DNA from: an uncultured Paracoccaceae bacterium
GTDB taxonomy: Bacteria > Pseudomonadota > Alphaproteobacteria > Rhodobacterales > Rhodobacteraceae
Length of the DNA: 64,000 nt
Direction of reading: 5' to 3'
NCBI GenBank assembly: GCA_951812615.1
Contig: CATOSU010000001.1
Location: forward strand, 434,001-498,000
A program made the position numbers and the translations under genes. The stretch's first letter is position 1. The number at the start of each line of letters is the position of its first letter. The notes under the pieces are model-generated. The model made no database searches and was not told the origin of the DNA. It saw only the letters and a list, made by a program, of their open reading frames with translations. This document shows positions 9,171-16,699 of this stretch, piece after piece.

Positions 9171-9225
9171 CTGGACATATGTGTACAGTTGTAATTTGTA
9201 GAATTGAAAAACTGCGCCACGTCAA
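9171..9225 (-). promoter_or_regulatory. candidate promoter and TetR-type operator for the methylated-amine operon
   Basis: Read on the minus strand, TTGACG (9225-9220) and TCTACA (9202-9197) are 17 bases apart, fitting a sigma-70-like promoter with a weak -10. Just downstream, 9171-9188 is an 18-bp imperfect palindrome, CTGGACA-TATG-TGTACAG on the plus strand, with six of seven arm positions matching. It would cover the transcription start, a normal place for a TetR repressor to bind. The regulator gene lies in the same operon. The spacing and symmetry are seen; the function is inferred. Confidence 0.45.
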
Positions 9226-9237
9226 TAGCGGAGACGT

Positions 9238-12200
9238 CTACAGCCCGCCGGCGACGAAAAACGGGGCCCAATACGCCGGGTGCAGATGCCGCGGGGTCGA
9301 CGCGGGATCGTCGAGGATCGACAGCATCGCGTGGCGCAGTGCCTCGGACGGGTCGGGTATCTCTGGGTTTGTCATCCGCGCAAGCGTTTCGGACGAAAGC
9401 CGGACCGCTGCGTCGGAATAGACCGGCCAGTGAGAAACCATGACACTGCGGGCGCCGGCATAGAAAAACGCGCTGGCCAGCCCGGAAAGACCTTCGCTGC
9501 TTCTGGCATCACCGGCGGCGGTATTGCAGGCCGACAGGATAACCATGTCAGCATCCAGATCGAGCCGGGCAACGTCAGCCGTGGACAACAGGCCATCCAA
9601 CTCGCCCGCGGGGGTCAGGACCAGCCCCGCATCATAGGGTCCCAATTCGCCGGCCACCAACCCATGGGTCGCGAAAGTGATGGCGGAAAAGTCCCGCAGG
9701 GCCCCACTGGCACTGAGTTCCCGAAGACGGTTCTCGGTTGCCTCCGCATGCAGCAGCAGACGTGTGTCACCCGGCCATGCCGCCGCCGAGGCCTGCAGTT
9801 CACACCGGCTGTCCGGCAATGCGTCAAGCTGCGAGAGCCCGAGTGCGCCGGTTGCCGCGGAACGGGACCGGTTCAGCGACAGAACATCCCCTTCCCCCGA
9901 CAAACCACAGTCAAACGCCAGAGGCCCGCCAGCCTGCGCGCCGATCAAGGGGTCTCCGACCCCCAGAAACCCGCCGGGCTGCCGTCGGTTGGCGCCGCTC
10001 TGACGCAGGCGGACAAAGCTGGCGACAGTGGGCAAAACGCGGACGGCGTGGGTCCGGACGATCCAGTCCGCTGTCCGCAGGTTCGTATCCGGACCCGGCG
10101 GCGTCCTGATCATCAGATTGAAAGGCAGCGACAACAGGGCCTTGTCAGGCACGATGATCAGCGACGTCTTGCTTGCGATCGTCTCGGCCAGCGGGGCCAG
10201 AACCGCCCGATACGCCGCATGGCCAAGAGTGTAATCGAACGCAGGTTCGACAGACGGGGCAGAAGGCTCCATTTCGAACGTGCCGCGGGTTCCGCCAAGG
10301 CCCCCCCGACCGCAGGAATGATCGGTCAGCGCCGCGGCGCAACGCAGGGCGGCGGCCAGGTCGCTCAGTTCGCCTCTACTGGCAAGCTCCGCCGTTTGAA
10401 CCGCCTCCGCAGTGACGGCAATCACGCGGCTGACCGGCCGTCCGTTCAGTTCATCATCGCCGGTGAGAAAAACCAGTAACGCCTCGTCGCCGGTCAGAAG
10501 GGCGGCAACGGTGCTCAGTCCGGACGGCCCGGGATCCGCCGCTGCCGCGAAATCGGGAAAGTCAGCGCGAAGCCTCTGGCGCTGGTCGCGAAGTGCGGCT
10601 TCTGCCGCCTTAAGGCGGCTCAGGGCCTCGGCAGGCCCCGCGCTCCGAACCAGTTCGGACTGCAGCGTTGCGCGGCGTGATTCGACATCCCGTTCGGCAT
10701 CCTGAAGCCGCCGCAGGGCAATGGACAGCGCCTCACCGCTTTCCCAACGCTCTGCGGCCTGTTCAAATGCTGCGCGGGCGGCCAGCGCGTTTGCCCTCTG
10801 TGCCGCGGAAAGAGCCTCGTCAATCAGATGAAGGCCGTCACTGTCCCCGGCCTGTTCGGCAAGCATCAAGGCGGTGCCGGCATACAGCGGCAGATGCGCA
10901 AGCGCCAGCGCGGGATTGCCCAATGGCGACCCGTCCAGTGCCTCTGTCAGCTGCCGCAGCCATTCGATGGCCCCCGCGGTATCTCCCACACTCAAGGCAA
11001 GGCGCGCTTTGACCAGCCGGGCCTTTGCTATCGCTGTCGCTTCGCTGAACCGGTTCTGCAACACTGCATCCGCATAGGCGTCGGCCTTATCGGCTTGGCC
11101 AGCCAGCCAGTGTTCTTCGGCCAGCGTTGCAGCAAGCATCGCGTCCTTCGGATCGAGCCCGGAAGGCACATCCACGACCTCGCCGGCCCGCCGGTTCATC
11201 CGCAGCGACATCAGCGACAACGCCGTCCGGATACCGGCCGGCACCGCGTCATCGGGCGTTCTGCCTTGCAACAGGGGTTTCAGAAGTTCCATTGCCCGGT
11301 CTTCCTGACCGCTCTCAAACAACGCTACGGCCAGCATCGCGGTTGTGGTCTCGGTCTGCGGCGCCGCGCTGCCGAACAAACCGGCGCCAAGGACCGCGGC
11401 CTCCTCCAAAAGCGGCACCGCCGCTGCATGCTGACCCTGTTGCATCTGCAGCGACGCCAGCGCCCGCAGGGTTTCCAGACGAATGGCATCACCCGCCTGA
11501 GCGGGTTCGCCGCGCAGCCACAGGATATCTTCAAGTGCGGTTGCAGCGGCCGGCCAATCGCCGGCGGCGGCGGCAATTTCGGACGACTGCATTAACAATT
11601 GGGCATGCAGATCGCTGCCGCGATGGTCCGGCTGATCCGCGTATTCCAATGCCGGGTGAACGATCGCAGCGGCGGTTTTAACGTCACCGAGGCTGAGCAG
11701 GTTGTCGGCCAAAACCCGGCTGCTCTGCAGAATGCGAACGTCTCCCGGCTCCAGCCGTAACCGAAGAACTGCATGCGCAAGCTCTGCCAATTCGACGCTT
11801 TGCTGCAATTGGCCGCCATCCCCAAGCGATGAAGACAGATCCAGCAGGAAAGGCGAAAAATCCTCCTCCAGTGTTGCCAGATAGCCGGGCCTGTATCCCG
11901 CGATGCGGCTGGCCCACCGGTACGCGGCCGCCTGATCCCCACGCGTCAGGTGGAATTGCAGCCCCACAAGGTAGTAGTGAACCACCAGCGGATCATCTGC
12001 CGTCGCCAGAGCGGTCACCCGCTGCAAGTTGCGTTCAAATTCTGCCGCATTGCCCGACAGATACGCGGTTTCCAATGCGCTGGTCAGGGCAACGCTTTGG
12101 GCATCCTGCCGGCTGCGCAGGTTGCGACGGCGGGCGGCTGCATCGTGCCATCTCTGCAAAACGTCCTGATCCTGCCCGGCCACGTCCTCCAACCGCGCCT

Positions 12201-12903
12201 GAAAGAACGCGGCGGCTTCTGCCACATAGCTGTCTGAACCGGCAACCTCTGCGTACCGCCATATTGGATCGGCCTGCAGCACGGCCTCAACCGGGTGCCC
12301 CATGGCAAGATGGGCACGAGCGCGAAGGATCGCGGATTCCAGCGCAAAGAGATCGTCTGGGCCCCCGTTTTCAACCGCCTGCCAATGGACATCCGCGGCA
12401 AGCGTGGCCGCGGTCTGCAAATCGCCATCGTCAAGATACAGTTCCGCCAGTTGCAGTATCTGGCCCAACGTCGTGTCGATGCCCTGCCGTGCCGTTCTGC
12501 CAATCCGCACGGCGCGGGTCACCGCCGATATTGCCTTTTGCGCATCGCCGGTTTCCGCATGAAGCCAGCCCAGCACGGACAACGCCACCAGCCTTTCGCC
12601 GGCATCCTGACCGAACAGCACGATGGCCTGCCGGTCCAGCGCCTCGGCAGCGGCCAGCGCCAGAGGCACCGGATCGAAATTGTAGCTGAGCGTGACGAGA
12701 ACTTCCTGCGCAGCGTGCCTCTGTCGGTCCGTTTTCGCAGCATTCAGCGCTGTTTGGGCGAGGTGACGCGCGTCGGACCAGCGTTCTTCGTGAACCGCAT
12801 CCCATGCATCGCCGACCGCGTCCTGCTGGGCAGAGGCAGGCAGGGCCACGGCCAGCACGAGACAGACGGCAAACGCCAGACAAAGGCTTTGCAACCGGAT
12901 CAT
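9238..12903 (-). CDS. exported TPR-CHAT domain protein (caspase-like protease fold)
   Basis: 1221 residues. A Sec signal peptide (about 1-25, ending PASAQQ) is followed by some 750 residues of alanine-rich helical repeats of TPR type, a coiled-coil-like stretch around 755-800, and a C-terminal CHAT domain. The CHAT catalytic pair is visible: His in FATHGLVAGELG (about 1080) and Cys in ILSACNTAAGD (about 1126), with VMVSHWPVYSDAA and the terminal YWAPFFVAGG typical of the family. CHAT domains are cysteine proteases related to caspases and separase. The gene starts in an ATGA overlap with the upstream caspase gene, so the two are co-translated. The signal peptide places it in the periplasm or outside. 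Substrate unknown. Confidence 0.9.
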   Translation of the reverse strand: MIRLQSLCLAFAVCLVLAVALPASAQQDAVGDAWDAVHEERWSDARHLAQTALNAAKTDRQRHAAQEVLVTLSYNFDPVPLALAAAEALDRQAIVLFGQDAGERLVALSVLGWLHAETGDAQKAISAVTRAVRIGRTARQGIDTTLGQILQLAELYLDDGDLQTAATLAADVHWQAVENGGPDDLFALESAILRARAHLAMGHPVEAVLQADPIWRYAEVAGSDSYVAEAAAFFQARLEDVAGQDQDVLQRWHDAAARRRNLRSRQDAQSVALTSALETAYLSGNAAEFERNLQRVTALATADDPLVVHYYLVGLQFHLTRGDQAAAYRWASRIAGYRPGYLATLEEDFSPFLLDLSSSLGDGGQLQQSVELAELAHAVLRLRLEPGDVRILQSSRVLADNLLSLGDVKTAAAIVHPALEYADQPDHRGSDLHAQLLMQSSEIAAAAGDWPAAATALEDILWLRGEPAQAGDAIRLETLRALASLQMQQGQHAAAVPLLEEAAVLGAGLFGSAAPQTETTTAMLAVALFESGQEDRAMELLKPLLQGRTPDDAVPAGIRTALSLMSLRMNRRAGEVVDVPSGLDPKDAMLAATLAEEHWLAGQADKADAYADAVLQNRFSEATAIAKARLVKARLALSVGDTAGAIEWLRQLTEALDGSPLGNPALALAHLPLYAGTALMLAEQAGDSDGLHLIDEALSAAQRANALAARAAFEQAAERWESGEALSIALRRLQDAERDVESRRATLQSELVRSAGPAEALSRLKAAEAALRDQRQRLRADFPDFAAAADPGPSGLSTVAALLTGDEALLVFLTGDDELNGRPVSRVIAVTAEAVQTAELASRGELSDLAAALRCAAALTDHSCGRGGLGGTRGTFEMEPSAPSVEPAFDYTLGHAAYRAVLAPLAETIASKTSLIIVPDKALLSLPFNLMIRTPPGPDTNLRTADWIVRTHAVRVLPTVASFVRLRQSGANRRQPGGFLGVGDPLIGAQAGGPLAFDCGLSGEGDVLSLNRSRSAATGALGLSQLDALPDSRCELQASAAAWPGDTRLLLHAEATENRLRELSASGALRDFSAITFATHGLVAGELGPYDAGLVLTPAGELDGLLSTADVARLDLDADMVILSACNTAAGDARSSEGLSGLASAFFYAGARSVMVSHWPVYSDAAVRLSSETLARMTNPEIPDPSEALRHAMLSILDDPASTPRHLHPAYWAPFFVAGGL

Positions 12904-15044
12904 TCCGACGTGGCCTGCAGGAACACCTGTTCGCGGGGCTGAACGGTCAGATCAAAACGTTCTACCCAGATATCGGAAACACCCAGCCCGCCAAAAGACC
13001 CGCGCACATCCGGCCGCCTGACCAGTTTTCCCAAAGCATCGAGGAAGCTCTGTTGCGCTGAAGACCCGCGTGTTGGTCCCGCCTCGCAGGTTTCGACCAG
13101 CCCCGCGAGGCGCAGCGGCTCTGCGTTCTCCGCCGCTTCGCTGACGACGACAAACAGCCGCTCATCGCCGGCCGCATACACGTTGCCGGGACAGTCGGAA
13201 CAGATATTCAGAACATCGCCCAGTTGCACCGCCGCCGAAAACCCGGATACCCGGGCATAGGATGCGCGGACACAATACCGGGCATCGATATGCAGGATAT
13301 TCACGTCGCGGATGCCGTCAGTCGTGCCTTGTCCCTGAAACAGCAACCGGTCACACTGCTTGAGATCGGCGTGCCGTTCCAACGGTACCGGCGCGGCGTT
13401 GTTCACGGCGGCAAAGGCGCGCCCGCACTCCACGCGCGTTGGTTCCGGTTGGTCCGGCAAAGCGAGATCCTCGGTACGGGACGGCAAATGCAGGCCGGAA
13501 ATCTGCACCGGGTTCTTGTTGAACAACCCTCCTCCTCCAGTCAGCCCGTCCATCAGCCGGGCATAGGCCTCGGCCTGAGCCATCCGGCTGAGCAACGGGG
13601 GCAGCGACTCCGCCCCGGGTGTCCAAGCCAGACCCGCAGGCCGGTTTCCCAGCGCGGCCCTGCGCCCGAACCAAAGCGCCTCGCCATCCCAAAGGGTTTC
13701 GATGTCATACGAAACCGGATCCAGCCGGACCGGTTTTCCGCTGGCCTCCATTGCCGCGGTCAGTGCGGTCATCACCGGATGCGTGGCGGGCAGCGATGCC
13801 CCTGTTGCCAGGTCCCGGGGCACCCCAATCCCGATCGTCAGGTCAACCGGCCGGGCCGTCACTTGCGCGAAACGGGCGTCGGGCGGCAAGTGTCCCTCCG
13901 GCGGGCAGAGCACATCAGCAGACGGAACGCAGGCGGCGCTGACAGGTGAAAGATAGGCCCGCGTGGCCGAGGCGCTGACAGCCTGAGCATAGCCCAGAAC
14001 CTGTTCCTCCGGATCCGCCGGTCCGGCATACAACGCCATCAGGGTCCCGTTGCCGATGCTGTGAACAATGCCCGCACCCAATTCATCCCCGCGCACGGCA
14101 AATCGCCGTGATCCGGGCAGCGTTTGTCCGCCGAGAACAGCTTCGTCGATCAGGGTTCCATCCCAGGATGGAGTTTGCAAACGGGCAACACCGGGCAGCG
14201 ATACATCGTTGAGATCGCTCAGAACAGCCTGAAACAACTGCCGGAAACTCCAGCCCTCGGAAGTTTCCAATCGCGCTGCAAGCTTGGCCGTGAAAAGGCC
14301 ATAATATTTTTCTCCCTCGCCGGGATCGAGATCATATTCGCGGGCAACCTCATCCGCCCGGGCGGAATAGAAGGCGATGAAACGGCCGGGCAATCCATCT
14401 TCCGCAGCACTTTCAACCGCCGGTCCGGGTAGCGCCAGGGTGGCAGAGGCACCCAGAACCGAAGGATCGACATACCGCGACAGCCCGCCCAGCGCCCCGG
14501 CCCTGAGCCCGGTTCCGGAGTGACAGCTGTCCAGAACCAGCCAGACATCGGCGCCCTTCGCGCGGATGGCATCCACCGCACGGCCGATTTCGTCATCGAC
14601 CAGTGCGTTGGCAATCAGCCCGGTATCGGCGGCCGCTCGTGCCGTATCAGCCGGCAGGAACACTTCGTCCAGCCCATCGGATTCGTCCCCGTCGGGGTCT
14701 GTCTGTCGCGTGCCATGGCCCGAGAAATGCAGATACACGAAATCGCCCTCGGTTGCCTGTTCGGCCTCGGCTCGCAGGGCCGCGACAATCGCCGCACGGG
14801 TCGGCCGCTCCGCCCCGTCCAGCCCGTCAGCCAGCACCGTGATCGCACTGACCCCGCGGCCCTTCAGGACGTCCCGCAAAAGTTCCACATCGTTTGCCGG
14901 TCCGCGCAAATCAGCAAGGCCAATTGCATCATCGTAATCCGATACTCCGATCAATAAAGCACGGGTTTCCGCATAGGCTGGAAGACTGGTCAGGCCGAGC
15001 AGGCACAGCAGAATCGGAATAACAATCTTCACATCGAACCTCAT
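12900..15044 (-). CDS. exported caspase family protein (peptidase C14 / metacaspase-like)
   Basis: 714 residues from the ATG at 15044, chosen because a clear signal peptide begins there (IVIPILLCLLGLTSLPAYA, cleavage near residue 25); the open frame extends 71 codons further upstream without plausible protein. The caspase p20 domain follows at once: ALLIGVSDYDD at 29-39, the catalytic His in YLHFSGHGTRQ (His110) and Cys in LVLDSCHSGTG (Cys174), plus acidic stretches such as DPDGDESDG. The C-terminal 400 residues have no recognised domain but are rich in Cys (for example CPPEG, CSDCPG). No ribosome site is obvious. It is the first gene of a two-gene unit with the CHAT protein, and divergent from the DUF900 hydrolase. 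Confidence 0.88.
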   Translation of the reverse strand: MRFDVKIVIPILLCLLGLTSLPAYAETRALLIGVSDYDDAIGLADLRGPANDVELLRDVLKGRGVSAITVLADGLDGAERPTRAAIVAALRAEAEQATEGDFVYLHFSGHGTRQTDPDGDESDGLDEVFLPADTARAAADTGLIANALVDDEIGRAVDAIRAKGADVWLVLDSCHSGTGLRAGALGGLSRYVDPSVLGASATLALPGPAVESAAEDGLPGRFIAFYSARADEVAREYDLDPGEGEKYYGLFTAKLAARLETSEGWSFRQLFQAVLSDLNDVSLPGVARLQTPSWDGTLIDEAVLGGQTLPGSRRFAVRGDELGAGIVHSIGNGTLMALYAGPADPEEQVLGYAQAVSASATRAYLSPVSAACVPSADVLCPPEGHLPPDARFAQVTARPVDLTIGIGVPRDLATGASLPATHPVMTALTAAMEASGKPVRLDPVSYDIETLWDGEALWFGRRAALGNRPAGLAWTPGAESLPPLLSRMAQAEAYARLMDGLTGGGGLFNKNPVQISGLHLPSRTEDLALPDQPEPTRVECGRAFAAVNNAAPVPLERHADLKQCDRLLFQGQGTTDGIRDVNILHIDARYCVRASYARVSGFSAAVQLGDVLNICSDCPGNVYAAGDERLFVVVSEAAENAEPLRLAGLVETCEAGPTRGSSAQQSFLDALGKLVRRPDVRGSFGGLGVSDIWVERFDLTVQPREQVFLQATSE

Positions 15045-15189
15045 GAAACGCGCAACAGGAGACAGGTGAAATCTAACGCACGTAGGGGTCCGGCCAAAGA
15101 ATTTTAAACCACCGGCGGCAGAAACTTGTTCAGCCCCGCCCACGTGCGATAGGTTTTGGTTAGTCTGTTCATTGCGATTGGTCCTGCTC

Positions 15190-15357
15190 ATGCGTTTGCT
15201 GATTTCGATTCTGACGGCCACTGTTTTCGCGTTTTCGAATTCACACCAGCCTGCCACCGCGCAAACTGGGGCGGATTTATACGCGCTCTATGATCTGGCC
15301 TCGGTCGATCCGGGCCAGGCAGCCGCCGCGATCGACGGCGAACTGGCAAGGTTGCAG
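15190..15357 (+). pseudogene. 5' fragment of IS-interrupted exported TPR-DUF900 hydrolase gene
   Basis: The ATG at 15190 opens 56 codons: a signal peptide (LLISILTATVFAFSNS..., ending near ATAQ) followed by GADLYALYDLASVDPGQAAA, which looks like the first helix of a TPR. The frame runs into the left end of the IS256-type element at 15358. Removing the element and one copy of the 9-bp duplication joins this fragment, in frame, to the fragment beginning at 16750 (...ARLQ joined to SSSEPDLRT). The intact gene would have encoded about 580 residues. A TTG at 15172 is an alternative start. Confidence 0.85.
15349..15357. repeat. target site duplication, left copy
   Basis: AGGTTGCAG lies directly before the left end of the insertion element and is repeated exactly at 16741-16749 after its right end. 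Nine bases is within the 8-9 bp usual for the IS256 family. The perfect match suggests a recent insertion. Confidence 0.92.
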
Positions 15358-15388
15358 GAGTTATGCCCAAAAGTTGGTGACGGCGTGA

Positions 15389-16645
15389 TCAGGCGGCGTT
15401 TTGACGTTGCCTGATCCCGTCCTTGAAGGCAATCCCCTGGATCACTTCGGGCAGACGGTTTGGCCCTGAGATCTTCCTCCACTTCTTCTTGGCCGACATC
15501 ATCAACCTGAAGACCATGGCGAGGGCGGTCTTGCGGTTCAGGCATCCTTTGGTTTTGCGCGTTCGGTTGCGGACCGTGGCAAAGACGCTTTCGATCGGGT
15601 TCGTGGTCCGGATGTGTTTCCAGTGTTCGGCCGGGAAGTCATAGAAGGTCAGCAACACGTCGCGGTCCTTGACCAGCCTGGCCACGGCCCGCTCGTATTT
15701 CAGGCCGTAGGTTTCCACGAAGAGATCGAAGGCCGCATTGGCTTCCTTCTTCGTCTCGGCCATCCAAATATCCTGCAGATCGGCCTTGGCTTTTTCCCGC
15801 AGCGACTTGGGCATCGCGCCCGTTACATTGGCCGTCTTGTGGACCCAGCACCGCTGCTCACGGGTGGTCGGATAGACATCCCGCAGCGCCGTCCAGAACC
15901 CAAGCGCGCCATCACCGACAGCAAGCTCGGGCGGCACCGTCAGGCCGCGTTTCCTCAGACCGCGTAACAGGTCCCGCCAGCTGTCCGCGTTCTCCCGGAA
16001 TCCGTCCATGATGCTCAAAACGTCCTTTTCTCCGTACTCGTCAGCGCCGATAATCACCAACATACATTGACGATCCCCGTCCAAACGGGGCGTGAAGCAG
16101 ACCCCGTCCGCCCAGATGTAGACATAGCGCTTGCCCGACAGGTCACGCTTGCGCCAGGCTTCATACTCGTCCCACCAGGTCGCCTTCAGTCGCGTGATCG
16201 TGGAGGCTGACAGCCCCTCTGCATCCGGCCCCAAAAGGGCGGCCAGCGCCTCGCTGAAGTCCCCCGTTGAAATGCCCTTCAGGTAAAGCCAGGGCAGCAG
16301 CTCCTCGACGGACTTCGCTTTGCGTAGATACGGCGGCACCAAGGATGAACGGAACCTGATCTTGCTGCCATCGATGTTCGCACCCCGGTCGCGGACCCGG
16401 GGCACCTGAACGGGCACCGTGCCGATCCCGGTCATCACCTCGCGCTCCGGCAGGAACCCGTGGCGCACCAGACGCTGGCGACCTTCCTTGTCCAGAAGCT
16501 GCGCGTGAACCGCCATGAAACCGGCAACCTCAGCCTGCACAGCCGTTCGCAACAGCTCGCGTGCCCCGAACTGAATGACCTCAGTCAGCGGATCAGGTGA
16601 AAATTCCGATGATAGCTCGAATGGAACACCGGTAGATTTCGACAT
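15389..16645 (-). CDS. IS256 family transposase
   Basis: 418 residues, normal for the family. The DDE catalytic triad is visible as Asp180 in YIWADGVCF, Asp245 in LAVGDGALGFW and Glu352 in TTNPIESVFATVR. The CWVHK motif near residue 266-270 and the C-terminal RMTRKTKG-like basic segment (RNRTRKTKGCLNRKTAL) are also typical. An AAAGGGA ribosome site precedes the ATG by about nine bases. The gene has no stops or frameshifts, so the element is probably still active. Confidence 0.97.
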   Translation of the reverse strand: MSKSTGVPFELSSEFSPDPLTEVIQFGARELLRTAVQAEVAGFMAVHAQLLDKEGRQRLVRHGFLPEREVMTGIGTVPVQVPRVRDRGANIDGSKIRFRSSLVPPYLRKAKSVEELLPWLYLKGISTGDFSEALAALLGPDAEGLSASTITRLKATWWDEYEAWRKRDLSGKRYVYIWADGVCFTPRLDGDRQCMLVIIGADEYGEKDVLSIMDGFRENADSWRDLLRGLRKRGLTVPPELAVGDGALGFWTALRDVYPTTREQRCWVHKTANVTGAMPKSLREKAKADLQDIWMAETKKEANAAFDLFVETYGLKYERAVARLVKDRDVLLTFYDFPAEHWKHIRTTNPIESVFATVRNRTRKTKGCLNRKTALAMVFRLMMSAKKKWRKISGPNRLPEVIQGIAFKDGIRQRQNAA

Positions 16646-16670
16646 GTGGCATATCCCTTTCTCTTGAGAA

Positions 16671-16699
16671 TTGACGGCGCTTCAGCACCGCCTTGATAT
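16671..16699 (+). promoter_or_regulatory. possible outward-facing promoter at the right end of the IS256-type element
   Basis: TTGACG at 16671-16676 and TGATAT at 16694-16699 are separated by exactly 17 bases and point out of the element into the 3' part of the interrupted hydrolase gene. The -35 matches consensus at five of six positions; the -10 is weak (three of six). IS256-type elements are known to drive neighbouring genes from promoters at their ends. Here it could keep the hydrolase domain transcribed, but without its signal peptide. Confidence 0.35.

Noticed and set aside
12900-15257. Longer caspase protein starting at 15257
   Set aside because: The extra 71 codons are not protein-like and would bury the clear signal peptide that begins at 15044; they also run into the divergent gene.
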